Counted from the first letter of the stretch, positions 1 through 9,117 are shown. The stretch: 64,000 nucleotides of DNA from CAWCWK01 sp963842125 (GCA_963842125.1 CAWJFE010000005.1:1984001-2048000); one strand, 5' to 3'. Program-made: numbers and translations. Notes: generated by a model not told the origin, from the sequence alone.

Positions 1-666
1 GAACCAGTTGGCCACATAGATGTGCGGCTCTTTGCGCTTCACGATCGTGCCGAGGAAGACGACGAGATAGGCGACCCAGACGACGGTCAGCCAGAGGTCG
101 ATATACCATTCGGGCTCGGCGTATTCCTTGGAGGTCGAGCCGCCTAGGAGGTAGCTCGTCGCGGCCAGCACGATGAAGAGCTGGTAGCCCCAGAAGACGA
201 ACCAGACGAGATCGCCGCCGAAGAGCCGCGCCCGGCAGGTGCGCTGCACGACGTGGAAGGATGTCGCGAGGAGCGCGTTGCCGCCGAAGGCGAAGATGAC
301 GGCGGAGGTGTGGAGCGGGCGTAGCCGGCCGAAGTTGAACCACGGCTCGATGTTGAGGACCGGCCAAGCGAGCTGGGCGGCGATGAGGACGCCGACCGTG
401 AAGCCGACCATCCCCCAGAACATCGTCGCGATGACGCCGATGCGGATGACGTCGTCCTGATAGCCGGAGAGATCGCGCTCCGGGCGGATGAGCCGGCCGG
501 CGTCGTCCCATGTCATCGAGGCGAGCGTCATCAGCGACAGGCCGCCCATCACCGCGACCATCAACCAGGCGTGGAAGCCGAAGATGTCGTCCTGCGCGAG
601 CGCCGCGAGGATGACGAAGACGAACGCGAGGACGGCGTAGACCACCCCGCTGGCGACCGTGTTCAT
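1..666 (-). CDS. ccoN: cbb3-type cytochrome c oxidase subunit I, 5' part only
   Basis: Catalytic heme-copper subunit of the high-affinity cbb3 terminal oxidase in the inner membrane, which reduces O2 with electrons from the CcoO/CcoP cytochromes. The first 222 codons are present; the gene runs off the left edge. Hydrophobic segments lie near residues 7-25, 31-52, 74-100, 118-140, 150-172 and 188-208. The motif RLRPLHTSAVIFAFGGN carries the conserved histidine expected of a heme b ligand (family knowledge). The ATG at 666 is preceded by GGGGGA at 6 nt, which fixes the start. An FNR/FixK-type palindrome lies about 110 bp upstream, as is usual for ccoNOQP operons, so micro-oxic induction is likely. 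The remaining cco genes should lie just outside the window. Confidence 0.93.
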   Translation of the reverse strand, partial: MNTVASGVVYAVLAFVFVILAALAQDDIFGFHAWLMVAVMGGLSLMTLASMTWDDAGRLIRPERDLSGYQDDVIRIGVIATMFWGMVGFTVGVLIAAQLAWPVLNIEPWFNFGRLRPLHTSAVIFAFGGNALLATSFHVVQRTCRARLFGGDLVWFVFWGYQLFIVLAATSYLLGGSTSKEYAEPEWYIDLWLTVVWVAYLVVFLGTIVKRKEPHIYVANWF

Positions 667-775
667 GTCATTCCCCCACACCCTTGCGTGACCACGGATG
701 CCGGTGGCCACGACGCTCTGTTCTCGAGGCCGTGCGGCCCTTCCCCTCTGCTAGGCGGTCGGGCGAAGTGGCGCG

Positions 776-789
776 TTGACACAGATCAA
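776..789. promoter_or_regulatory. FNR/FixK-type anaerobox between ccoN and the hemerythrin gene
   Basis: The 14-bp sequence TTGACACAGATCAA matches the FNR/FixK consensus TTGAT-N4-ATCAA in all but one position. It lies in the 253-bp divergent gap, about 110 bp before ccoN and 131 bp before the hemerythrin ATG, so one site could serve both directions. Binding is inferred from the sequence only. Confidence 0.8.
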
Positions 790-919
790 GGTGGAGACGG
801 CGAAGGTCTGGCAGTGGTGGCGGACCGCTCCGCTGGCGACATTGCTCGGACGATGGCGCGCCGCGCACGCACCAGCGGGCTGCAAACGCGGCGGAATACA
901 CGTGCGAAGGAACGCTGCC

Positions 920-1561
920 ATGTTGTCTGCCGGACACCCCCTCAACGATCGCCGCTCCCGTCCGTGCCGATCGGGTGGATCGCGCCGGCCATTACGGAGC
1001 GCGGCGCTTCCCTCCTCGATCCTCAACGACACCGAGCGCTGGAATGCATTGACGCCGCTCAGCCGCCTGGACGACGTTCACGCACGGCAACTGCGCGTAT
1101 GCGATATCCTGGAGCGCATCGCCGACGCCCTCCCCCGCCCGCCCTCGCGGCTCGTCTGCCTGCGGCTGCTCGACATCCTGACCGTCGACATGCCACTTCA
1201 CCACGCCGACGAAGAGGCTGGCCTCTTCCCGCTCCTCCGACAGCGTACGGCGCCCGGCGACGGGATCGACGCCGTTCTCGACCGTCTCTCGATCGAGCAC
1301 GCCGAGGACGAAGCGCTTCTGCCGGAAGTCCTCGAAACCCTGCAGGCGCTTGCGGACGATGTGGGACCGGAGCGCGAACCCGATATCGCGGGCTATGTCC
1401 TGCGGGGCTATTTCGAGAGCCAGCGCCGGCATATCGCGTGGGAGGAAGACGTCGTCATGCCGCTGGCGCGGACGCGCCTGCGCGTCGCCGATATCGGCCG
1501 GCTCGACACGATCATGCGGGTCAACCGGACACGCATCCAGGAAAGCCTCGCACAGAGCTGA
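920..1561 (+). CDS. Hemerythrin (HHE) domain protein
   Basis: A 213-residue soluble protein with a C-terminal four-helix hemerythrin-like domain (about residues 70-205). Likely metal-binding histidines and acids are visible in MPLHHADEE, SIEHAEDEALL and RRHIAWEED, which is the spacing of a di-iron HHE fold. Such proteins bind O2 or NO or help repair iron centres; which applies here cannot be said. The ATG at 920 is chosen because GAAGGA lies 8 nt upstream; an in-frame TTG at 776 is rejected because it falls inside the FNR box. The first 60 residues are Arg/Ser rich and unlike the family. Placement opposite ccoN and the shared anaerobox suggest a low-oxygen or NO-related role (inference). Converges on the CHAT gene with a 30-bp gap. 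Confidence 0.8.
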   Translation: MLSAGHPLNDRRSRPCRSGGSRRPLRSAALPSSILNDTERWNALTPLSRLDDVHARQLRVCDILERIADALPRPPSRLVCLRLLDILTVDMPLHHADEEAGLFPLLRQRTAPGDGIDAVLDRLSIEHAEDEALLPEVLETLQALADDVGPEREPDIAGYVLRGYFESQRRHIAWEEDVVMPLARTRLRVADIGRLDTIMRVNRTRIQESLAQS

Positions 1562-1591
1562 CCGTCGAGCCCGACGCCGTATAGCGACCGA

Positions 1592-4500
1592 TCAGGCGCC
1601 GCCTTCGCCGACCAGCGAGAACGGTGCCCAATAGAAGGGGTCGAGTTCGGCGGCCCCGCTCCTCGGATCGTCGAGAATGGCGAGCATCGCCAGGCGCAGG
1701 GCCGCACCGCGCGAGAGGCCTGGCTCCCGCTCCATCGCCGCGAAGGCCTCGGTCGTCAGGCGAACGGCGGCGGGTGACGCGACCGGCCAGCGCGACACGA
1801 GAACGCTGCGCGCACCGGCATAGAAGAAAGCCTGGGCAAGGCCCGTCAGCGCCTGGCCCCTCTCCGACCCAGCGGATGCCGTGTTGCAGGCCGAGAGAAT
1901 GACCCAGTCCGCATCGAGATCGAGCGCGGACACCTCGCTGGCCGTCAGGAGCCCGTCGTCCCGCGCCGTTGCGGTCGTCGGTGGGGTGAGCACGAGCGCG
2001 GGCTCGCCGCCCGCTTCACCCGCGCGCAGGCCGTGTGTCGCGAAGCTGATGACGCGGTAGTCGGACAGCCGACCCTTCTCGTCGAGCCCCTTCAATCGGT
2101 CCTCCGTCGCACGGGCATCGAGGAGGAGATCGGCCGACCCGACGGTGCGGGCGATCCGCTCCAGCTCGCAGCGCGTGTCGGGCAGCCTGGCGAGACCGCG
2201 CACCGTGTCGGGGTCGGCGAGCCGGGTATCGAGCCCGGCGACCGAGACGGATCCGGCGGCGAGGAGATCGCTCGTCGCCGAGTCGGTGCCGGACCGCGTC
2301 AGCCCCGCGATCGCTTCGCCATTGCCGCACCGCATGGCCGGCGCCGTTCCGATGACGGGATCGCCGATACCGAGAAACGCCTTGCTGGCACCGCTCGCGC
2401 GCGCCGCCCGGCCGCGCAGCCCTTCGAGCGATGCGACGTCGGGCAGCGATGTGATTGCGTGTCGCCGGATGAGCCATGGCACGCTTCGGAGCGTATCTGC
2501 CCTGCTCACGTCCGGTGCCGAGCGTTCGGTGGCCAGAAGATGGATCGGCATCTCGGCCAGTGCGCCGACGCCGACGAAAACGATGTCGTCTGCGCCCGCC
2601 AGAGCCTGGGCGACCGGGCCTAGAAGCCGTCGATAGAGGTCGTAGGCAAGGTCGGTGTCGAAGCCCCCGGCCGAAGTCGTGCGCGGCCGAAGGGCACCGC
2701 GCGTCCCTCGATCGAATGGCGCGACTGCGCCGCGTCGGTCCGGTACTACCGTTGCACACAGCCCGTCGCTGCGTTTGGCGGCGGCGCAGATGAGCCGGCG
2801 TGCGTCCGTCACATAGCCCTCGCCGGCTTCCAGCGTAGCGGCCGTCAGCCCACCGTGCGCATCGAGCGCGAAGACGAGGCCGGGAACTTCGGCGCCCGTC
2901 TCCGTCTCGAAGCCGGACTGCGCGAGGACGAGGAGTTCGCCGGGCCGCAAATGCCCGGCTGCGGCCATGGACGACAGGCTGCCGGACGGCGCCGCATCCC
3001 CCAAGGCCGCTTTGAGACGGCGGTCGAGAGCTTGGAGCGCCGCCCCACCTGCATCGGCCTCGTCCTGCAAAGCGGCAGCCCTCGCCGGCGCGGCGCGGCC
3101 ATAGGCGTCGGACACTGCATCGTTCAAACGCTCCAGCCGGGCGGCGAGGTCCTGCCGCTCGCGAAGCACGCCACGAATATCAGCATTTGTCGCAGCAAAG
3201 CGGCGTGCGGATGCCGCAAGCCCCATCCCGGCACCGCCCCGCGCGAGCTCCTGCGACGCCAGAAAGGCGCCTTCGGCATCGCCGGCGGCCAGCCTCGAGA
3301 CGGCAGCCCGCGCAAAGAGCGCGTCACGGTCGTCGCTCGCCGGCAGCGGCGCCAGGATCGCCAGCGCACGCTCGTAGATCGGCCTCGCCTCCGACGCGCG
3401 CCCCTGCGCGAGCAGCGTGGCACCCAGATTGTCGAGCGCACCCGCGAGGCTGGGGTGGGTCTCGCCGAGATTGGCTTCGCGGATGATGACCGCGCGACTG
3501 AAGAGACGCTCCGCGGCCGCTTGGTCACCGGCGCGGGCCGCGAGGAAGCCTCGGTTGTTAAGGAGCGTCGCGAGGAGCGGACTGGTCGGGCCCAGCGACG
3601 CCTCGGCGATCGTCTCCGCCCGTCTGTACATTTGATCGGCATCGCCAAACGCACCCGACGATTCCAGCACACCGGCCAGATTGCCGAGACTGACGGCGAG
3701 ACTCGGATGTGCCGCCCCGAGCGCCCGTTCGGTCTCCAGAACGGTCTGGCGCAACATGGCCTCGGCCTCGGGCAGACGTCCGGTAGTCTGGAGGAGAAGG
3801 CCCAGATAAGTGCGCGTGAGGCCGAGATCGGGATGGCCGGGCGGTAGCACGGCCGCCTTGAGGGCGAGCGCGCGCCTGTAGAGTGGCTCGGCACGCACGA
3901 GATCGCCCCGCGCCTCGGAGAGTTCGCCCAAGAGCGTGAGCGAGGGGGCAAGCGATGGATGGTTCACGCCGAGGGCCGCCATACCGCGCGCCATCGCAGT
4001 GCGGGCCAGGATCTCGGCCTGCGCCGTCGCGCCGCGATCGGCGAGTGCGCCGGCGAGATTGGTCATCGCTCCGATGGTCTCGGGGTGATCATTCCCGAAC
4101 CGTTCGCTCAGGACCGCCAGGGCGGCGCGAAAGCGCGGCTCGGCCTGCGCCACGCGCCCCTGGAGAGAGAGGGTCTTGCCGCTCTCGTTGAGGGCGCGCG
4201 CGGTGGTCGGATGATCAGGGCCGAGCGTCTCGGTCAGGATGGCGAGCACGGCCGCATCGAGTTCGGCGGCCTCGGCAAAGGCGCCGGACGTCGCGAGAAT
4301 CCCGGCGAGGATGCCCATCGCCCGCGCCGTCTGCGGATCGTCGGGGCCGAAGGTCTCCTGCGTTCGGGAGAGCACGCGCTCGGCCAGATCGCGCGCCGAG
4401 CGCAACTCCCCCATCTGCTCGCGAAGGATCGCGAGGTTCGCCATGGTCGACACCGTCTGCGGATGGCCGGCTCCGAGCCCGGCTTCCAGCAAGGTGACGG

Positions 4501-5680
4501 AGCGCGTCAGGAGTTCGTCGGCCTCGGTATAGAGACCGCGCTCTCGAAGGTTGGCCGCGAGATTGCCCATCGCGGATGCGGTCTCGGGATGTTCCGGGCC
4601 GTAGCGCAGCGTCCACGCTTTCAGCACGGATTCATAGAGCGGCGCGGCCTCGCTAGGCCGCCCGGCGCCCGACAGCGCGTTGGCGAGATCGTTACGCGCG
4701 ATCGTCGTCGGCTCGGCACCCTCGCCTACAAGCGCGGTTCGCTCTGCGACGACCCGTCTGTAGATATCGACCGCCGGCATCGCCTCGCCCGCCTCGGCAT
4801 ACGCAGCGCCGAGGTCGGCGAGCCGGTCGATGGTCGGGGTCAGAACGTCCGCGACCGGGCCAAAGGCATCGCTCAGAATGTCGAGCGACTGGATCAGCGT
4901 CGCCTCCGCCTTGCGAAGCGCGCCCGACTCCTCCTGCACCATGGCGAGTTGGCCAAGCGCCATGCCGACATAGGCGTCCTGCGCCCCGAGCGCCTCTTCG
5001 ACGGTTTGGGCGACCTCTTCGGCGCGCGTCATAGCAGCGCTGAGATGGCCCGCGTGGTAGAGATCGAGAACCTCGTCCCGACCACTGAGAAATGCCGCGA
5101 TACCCTCGGCGCGTTGCCGCCTCGCACCCAGTCGCTCGACGAGAGCCATGTCGACGCGAGGCGTTGCCTTGGCGATCGCTTCGGCGGCTGCGAAAGCCGA
5201 GGCGGCCTCGCCCTGGCGGTTCGACATCGCGTAGACATGGCCAAGCCCTTCCCAGACCGGCGCGAGCGTGGGGTTCTGGGGCCGGCTCGCGATCTCGGCA
5301 ATCCGGATCGCCTCCCGAAAATGCCCCTCGGCCTCAGCGAAGACACCGCTGGCGGAGAGCACGAGGCCGAGGAGGTAGTGGCTGCCCGCGCGGCGCCCGT
5401 CGAGCGACGGAAAGGATCGCTCCGAGAGGGCGAGCGCCGCCCGGCCGCGATCGATCGCCGTCACGAGAGCCCCGCGTCCCGCCGCTTCGTCGAGGCTCGC
5501 GACGAGGGCGCTCCATTCCCAGGCGAGCGGGTCGTAGGGAATGTCCGGCACGCCCTCAGGCGGACGGATGGGGGCGGCGTCGGCCAGGACCGACATCGGC
5601 AGGAAGGTAAGGGCGCCTGCCACGAGGGCCCCGGCGAGCCACGATTTCCTGTGCATCGTCCAGTTCAAACCCGCCACCAT
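1592..5680 (-). CDS. Exported TPR-repeat protein with C-terminal CHAT protease domain
   Basis: Last gene of the secreted-protease operon, 1,362 residues. An N-terminal signal peptide (MHRKSWLAGALVAGALTFLP, cut probably after VLADA) is followed by tandem kinesin-light-chain-type TPR repeats (roughly residues 50-870), each with the pattern G-x2-HP-x-T/L and NLA. The CHAT domain occupies about residues 960-1355. Its catalytic histidine is in VISFATHGL (about His1216) and its cysteine in VILSACNTA (about Cys1265), so the caspase-like dyad is intact. CHAT proteases of this family (separase-like, HetF-like) use TPRs to hold partners. Start: the ATG at 5680 lies 7 nt after the previous stop; an in-frame ATG at 5656 that begins directly at the signal peptide is equally possible. 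An exported CHAT protein is unusual, since most studied ones are cytoplasmic. Confidence 0.88.
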   Translation of the reverse strand: MVAGLNWTMHRKSWLAGALVAGALTFLPMSVLADAAPIRPPEGVPDIPYDPLAWEWSALVASLDEAAGRGALVTAIDRGRAALALSERSFPSLDGRRAGSHYLLGLVLSASGVFAEAEGHFREAIRIAEIASRPQNPTLAPVWEGLGHVYAMSNRQGEAASAFAAAEAIAKATPRVDMALVERLGARRQRAEGIAAFLSGRDEVLDLYHAGHLSAAMTRAEEVAQTVEEALGAQDAYVGMALGQLAMVQEESGALRKAEATLIQSLDILSDAFGPVADVLTPTIDRLADLGAAYAEAGEAMPAVDIYRRVVAERTALVGEGAEPTTIARNDLANALSGAGRPSEAAPLYESVLKAWTLRYGPEHPETASAMGNLAANLRERGLYTEADELLTRSVTLLEAGLGAGHPQTVSTMANLAILREQMGELRSARDLAERVLSRTQETFGPDDPQTARAMGILAGILATSGAFAEAAELDAAVLAILTETLGPDHPTTARALNESGKTLSLQGRVAQAEPRFRAALAVLSERFGNDHPETIGAMTNLAGALADRGATAQAEILARTAMARGMAALGVNHPSLAPSLTLLGELSEARGDLVRAEPLYRRALALKAAVLPPGHPDLGLTRTYLGLLLQTTGRLPEAEAMLRQTVLETERALGAAHPSLAVSLGNLAGVLESSGAFGDADQMYRRAETIAEASLGPTSPLLATLLNNRGFLAARAGDQAAAERLFSRAVIIREANLGETHPSLAGALDNLGATLLAQGRASEARPIYERALAILAPLPASDDRDALFARAAVSRLAAGDAEGAFLASQELARGGAGMGLAASARRFAATNADIRGVLRERQDLAARLERLNDAVSDAYGRAAPARAAALQDEADAGGAALQALDRRLKAALGDAAPSGSLSSMAAAGHLRPGELLVLAQSGFETETGAEVPGLVFALDAHGGLTAATLEAGEGYVTDARRLICAAAKRSDGLCATVVPDRRGAVAPFDRGTRGALRPRTTSAGGFDTDLAYDLYRRLLGPVAQALAGADDIVFVGVGALAEMPIHLLATERSAPDVSRADTLRSVPWLIRRHAITSLPDVASLEGLRGRAARASGASKAFLGIGDPVIGTAPAMRCGNGEAIAGLTRSGTDSATSDLLAAGSVSVAGLDTRLADPDTVRGLARLPDTRCELERIARTVGSADLLLDARATEDRLKGLDEKGRLSDYRVISFATHGLRAGEAGGEPALVLTPPTTATARDDGLLTASEVSALDLDADWVILSACNTASAGSERGQALTGLAQAFFYAGARSVLVSRWPVASPAAVRLTTEAFAAMEREPGLSRGAALRLAMLAILDDPRSGAAELDPFYWAPFSLVGEGGA

Positions 5681-5687
5681 GACACCG

Positions 5688-6896
5688 CTAGTTCGGCCCC
5701 TGGTAGCGTGGCATCTCGGTCCAGACGGAATCCGGGTAGAGATCGGCCGGATCGACCCCGGCGGGCATGCCGACATAGTCCCCCGTGCCGTTCGTATAGT
5801 AGTCGTCGTAATGCGAGGGCATCTCGACGATCCCACCGGACGGGTCCTCCAGTCGCTCGGTCTCGTTGACGGTCTCCATAAATTCCTGATGGATGTAATC
5901 CGACGATGCGTCCCGCCGCCGCCAGGACTCCATCTGCGAATCCGAGATCTCCTGCTGGGCTTGCTGGAAGATCTTTTGCCGCGCCGCCGCACCTCGACGG
6001 TTAATCTCGGCGATGTTGCGCCTCACCTGCGCATTGGCGCTTTCCCAGCGCGGGTTCGCACGAACGGAGTTGAGGACGGAGCGAAAGAGCTCGGCATGCG
6101 GTTCGAGCTCGCCTTGCGGCGCCCAAAAGGAGACTAGCGGATCGCTGATAACGAAGGACCGATCGACGACAAGGCCCGGCGTCATCGGTGTGACGGAGTG
6201 AAACCCTCCGAAGGCGACGAAGAAAGCCTCCTCGAGCATCCCGCCTTTGCCACCATAGCGGATCTTTACGATGCCGGCCTGCGCCACAAGAGTGTCACCA
6301 GGTTGCGATCCGCCCGTCGCTTGAATCTGCCGCAGTGCCGCGAGCCTCGCCTGCGCGACCTCCGGCAGGTCCTCGACCTCGACGATGCGAGCATCCGGCG
6401 GCCGCGACGGCATTACGATCCTCTCGACGATCTCGCGCGGCGTTCTTGGCAGGAACGCGTGGCAATTTGTGCCCTGAAACGAAGCGGCGATCTGTTGCTG
6501 CTGCTGCGCGAAGAGCGCGACGCCCTCCTGCGGGGGCACGCCCAGTCCGTCCCAGCCGCCGGTAACGCGGGCCGCCAAGGTCTCGAACTTGAGTGCCGGC
6601 AGGTATTGGAGCCCCGTCCGGCCATCGCTTGCGCGGGTTCTCAGGCGGATATCGTAAAGGTCACCGCCGCTGCACGGCTTGGCCCAGCGAACGTCGCTCT
6701 GGGTCTCCCAACCGCTAGGCACCAGCAGTCCCAACGCCTCGATCGGTCCACCATAGCCTTGCCGATCGACGATCGTGTGCTGCGTCATTCTGAGAGGCGG
6801 GGGGGAGGAGCGGCTCTCGGCCGCCCCAAGTGCTGCCGGGAGCATCAGGGTGACGAGCCCGGCGCCAAGTGCCGCCATGCCTCCGAGCCGGATCAT
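5688..6896 (-). CDS. Exported protein of unknown family, fourth gene of protease operon
   Basis: A 402-residue protein with a clear signal peptide (MIRLGGMAALGAGLVTLMLP, cleavage near ALGAAE). I do not recognise the family. The central region alternates beta-rich segments; residues about 150-165 include a Gln run (FAQQQQQIAAS). The region from about 270 to 335 is helical and charged (RANPRWESANAQVRRNIAE), and the tail is rich in Asp and Tyr with IVEMPSHYDDYYTNGTGDYV, a motif that looks like a conserved C-terminal signature. Two central cysteines (KPCSGG, GTNCHAF) could pair in the periplasm. The ATG overlaps the preceding stop as ATGA, so translation is coupled. It could be a substrate, inhibitor or scaffold of the neighbouring proteases; nothing in the sequence decides this. 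Confidence 0.75.
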   Translation of the reverse strand: MIRLGGMAALGAGLVTLMLPAALGAAESRSSPPPLRMTQHTIVDRQGYGGPIEALGLLVPSGWETQSDVRWAKPCSGGDLYDIRLRTRASDGRTGLQYLPALKFETLAARVTGGWDGLGVPPQEGVALFAQQQQQIAASFQGTNCHAFLPRTPREIVERIVMPSRPPDARIVEVEDLPEVAQARLAALRQIQATGGSQPGDTLVAQAGIVKIRYGGKGGMLEEAFFVAFGGFHSVTPMTPGLVVDRSFVISDPLVSFWAPQGELEPHAELFRSVLNSVRANPRWESANAQVRRNIAEINRRGAAARQKIFQQAQQEISDSQMESWRRRDASSDYIHQEFMETVNETERLEDPSGGIVEMPSHYDDYYTNGTGDYVGMPAGVDPADLYPDSVWTEMPRYQGPN

Positions 6897-7942
6897 CGGG
6901 ACACCAGCTGGCCACCGGCCATCTGCCAAGCCGCGATCCCGCCGCGATACCAGATCACGTTTCGATAGCCTGCATTGATGGCCCTCAGCGCCGCGTTGTA
7001 GCTCAGCCAGCACATCGGATCGGAGCAGAAGAAGACGATCGCGGCGTCGGGGTTGTTCTGCGTCGTCTGCGCCAGGAAGCTCGTCGCCTGCTGCTGAAGA
7101 CCGTCCTGATAGCTGCCTGGACCGCCCATGCCGGCGGCATCGAGCGCGCCCTGGATCGTCGTCAGACCGCCGAGTACGTCGATCAGGATGGCCTGCCGCC
7201 CGTTGACGACTTGCGCCAGGACGGCGGTATCGACGACGAGGCCGCCGGGGATGGTCGTCGGCGTCGGCCCATGCGGCGCGCCCTGGTGAAGCTGGTCGGT
7301 CGGCGCGACGCCGAAATCCTGCGACTCGAAGGCGTAGGCCGGATCGTCGGGTGGCTGGGTGTCGCCTCCAAGGTCCGCTGGCGGCCGCTCCTCACGGCGC
7401 TCCGGTGGCGTCGCCACGATCGTTTCGGGCGGCTGGTTGAGGTCCTCGAAATCGTCGTCCCCACCGGGGGTGAAGCCGCCTTCGGCGGGTGCGGTGTCGG
7501 GGGTGGTGCCGCCCGGACCATCGGCTACGAAACCATCGTCGAAGAGGCCGCCACCTTCGGGTCGGGGCGGGGTCGCCGCGCTGCCGCCGCCCCCGCCGCC
7601 GGCGGCGCCGCCGCTGGCTGCGAAGTCATCGTCTGCGAAGAAGCCGTCATCGTCGTTGGATGTGCGCGGCGGGGTCTCGGGAACGTCCGTTCCGCCCCCG
7701 AAATCGCTGTCGAATAGAAAGCCGTCTCCGGAGCCGCCGCCTCCGGTCCGCGTTCGCGGGGGAGGCGTACTGCCGCCCGTTCCGAAGGTGCCGCCATCCT
7801 CGAAAAGGAAACCGGATTGCGCGACCGCGCCCCCCGAGACTCCTAGCGAGAGGACACCCGCAACGGCGAAGGCGACCGATATCGATGGCCTCCGCCCGAA
7901 CTTCGGCCGCGCATCGCGACTCAGACGATCAGCGCTGAACAT
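6893..7942 (-). CDS. Exported repeat-rich protein with rhodanese-like CxxxxCW domain
   Basis: A 349-residue exported protein with an N-terminal signal (AVAGVLSLGVSGGAVAQ). Residues about 45-170 are low complexity, rich in Gly, Asp, Pro and Thr, and contain degenerate repeats of the form G-F/L-F-(A/D/E)-D (SGFLFEDGG, DGFLFDSDF, DGFFADDDF, GGLFDDGF). The C-terminal 150 residues form a rhodanese-like domain with VFFCSDPMCWLSYNAALRA and GYRNVIWYRGGIAAW; Cys306 is at the rhodanese active-site position and a second Cys at 311 gives CxxxxCW. This resembles the family called PQQ-dependent catabolism-associated CXXCW proteins, which are also exported. It starts 14 nt inside the S1 protease gene and ends overlapping the next ATG. 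The repeats may be recruitment or cleavage motifs for the co-encoded proteases (inference). Confidence 0.78.
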   Translation of the reverse strand: MFSADRLSRDARPKFGRRPSISVAFAVAGVLSLGVSGGAVAQSGFLFEDGGTFGTGGSTPPPRTRTGGGGSGDGFLFDSDFGGGTDVPETPPRTSNDDDGFFADDDFAASGGAAGGGGGGSAATPPRPEGGGLFDDGFVADGPGGTTPDTAPAEGGFTPGGDDDFEDLNQPPETIVATPPERREERPPADLGGDTQPPDDPAYAFESQDFGVAPTDQLHQGAPHGPTPTTIPGGLVVDTAVLAQVVNGRQAILIDVLGGLTTIQGALDAAGMGGPGSYQDGLQQQATSFLAQTTQNNPDAAIVFFCSDPMCWLSYNAALRAINAGYRNVIWYRGGIAAWQMAGGQLVSR

Positions 7943-9077
7943 GACGGGAGATCCAGTCGAAATAGCTCGGGATACGGGTGTAGGAGGTGTAGAGGTTCTG
8001 GTGCCCGCACGAACCGTCGGCGGAGAGCGGCACGCGGCCCCAGCTCACGATCCCGACCTGCACCAGGCGCCCATCCGCGTTGCGCAGCAGGAGCGGCCCG
8101 CCGCTATCGCCGTTGCAGGACGAGCGCTCGCCGCTCGCCACGCCCGCACAAAGCTGCGTGTCGGGCACCGCGTTGCCCTGGCTGTTGACGAGGAGGTCGT
8201 AGGCCTGCTGCATCGCATCCTCGGGTACCCTGTTGCCGCCGCCGAGACGGACGATCATCTGTGCCAGCTCGTCCTCGAAGAGGGAGCGCAGGCCGGTATT
8301 GCAGACCTCGTTGCTGACGAGATCGAGATCGGTCTCGAGAAGCTCGAAGGGGAAGGTGCCTTCCTCCGTGCGACCCCAGCCGACGAGGAGCGCGCTGCCC
8401 TCGCGGACCTGATCGGCAGAGGTCGCGATGCGGATGGCGCCGACCGGGCCGGCCGACTGGCCGATCGGCTGCGTGAGGCGAATGAGCGCGATATCGTTCT
8501 CGATGAGGATCGGGTCGTAGCCCTCGTGAATGACGATCTCGGCGATCTCGCGAAAGTCTCCGCCCTCGCGCAGATCGGTCGTACCGGTGAGGACGAGCGT
8601 GTCGGCCGGCGCCGTCCGGTTGCCTTCGCGGTCCATGAGACAGTGGGCGGCCGTCAGGACCCATTCGCGTGTCAGCAACGTGGCGCCGCAGAACTGCGCG
8701 TTGAAGCGGCTGTCGGGGTCATTCTGATCGAGACCCGCCGCGGTCATCAGGGCCACCTGCCAGGGGTAGGCGCCCTCCGCCGCCGGCCGACCGCCGAAGA
8801 CGCGCGTCCCGTCGGACGTGCCGACCTCGATGCCGCCCTCGGTCGCCTTCTCCGCCGGCACATAGACGGAAGGGACCGGCGCTCCGGCCGGGTTGTTCGG
8901 GTCCGCGGCGGACGCCATCGCCAGCGGCTCCGGGTCCGCCTTGCCGGCAAGACCGTCCTGCGCCGAGGCGCTAGAGATGAGCACGGCGGAGGTCAGGGCA
9001 CTGCCGATCGCAAGGCAGGCTGCCAGCGTCGCCTTTGGCCGGGAACGCTTGGGGTCGTTGAGCTGGGCATCGATCAT
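7929..9077 (-). CDS. Exported chymotrypsin-fold (S1) serine protease zymogen
   Basis: A 382-residue serine protease of family S1. The signal peptide ends near SASAQ (residue 40). A pro-segment of about 52 residues leads to an activation site DGTR|VFGG with Arg92/Val93, equivalent to the zymogen cleavage that frees the new N-terminus in trypsin-like enzymes. The triad is intact: His145 in TAAHC, Asp195 in ENDIALI, Ser325 in CNGDSGGPL. The residue equivalent to chymotrypsinogen 189 is Ser (SSCNGDSGG), not the Asp of trypsin, so Arg/Lys specificity is not expected. Start at 9077 rather than an ATG five codons upstream because AAGGAGAG lies 6 nt before it. It follows the caspase gene by 40 nt and overlaps the next gene by 14 nt. 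Confidence 0.9.
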   Translation of the reverse strand: MIDAQLNDPKRSRPKATLAACLAIGSALTSAVLISSASAQDGLAGKADPEPLAMASAADPNNPAGAPVPSVYVPAEKATEGGIEVGTSDGTRVFGGRPAAEGAYPWQVALMTAAGLDQNDPDSRFNAQFCGATLLTREWVLTAAHCLMDREGNRTAPADTLVLTGTTDLREGGDFREIAEIVIHEGYDPILIENDIALIRLTQPIGQSAGPVGAIRIATSADQVREGSALLVGWGRTEEGTFPFELLETDLDLVSNEVCNTGLRSLFEDELAQMIVRLGGGNRVPEDAMQQAYDLLVNSQGNAVPDTQLCAGVASGERSSCNGDSGGPLLLRNADGRLVQVGIVSWGRVPLSADGSCGHQNLYTSYTRIPSYFDWISRHVQR

Positions 9078-9117
9078 TGGTCTCTCCTTCATCGTATGTG
9101 GGGCATGGGCGTCGGTT

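Noticed and set aside
776..919. Upstream TTG start for the hemerythrin protein
   Set aside because: The TTG is part of the FNR/FixK palindrome and lacks a ribosome site; ATG 920 has GAAGGA upstream.
571..1584. Open frame overlapping ccoN and the hemerythrin gene
   Set aside because: It crosses the FNR box and two better supported genes, and its product is Arg-rich without any recognisable domain.
3959..5869. Long plus-strand open frame antisense to the TPR-CHAT gene
   Set aside because: Arg/Gly/Pro-rich composition with no motifs or ribosome site; it is the complementary shadow of a GC-rich repeat gene.
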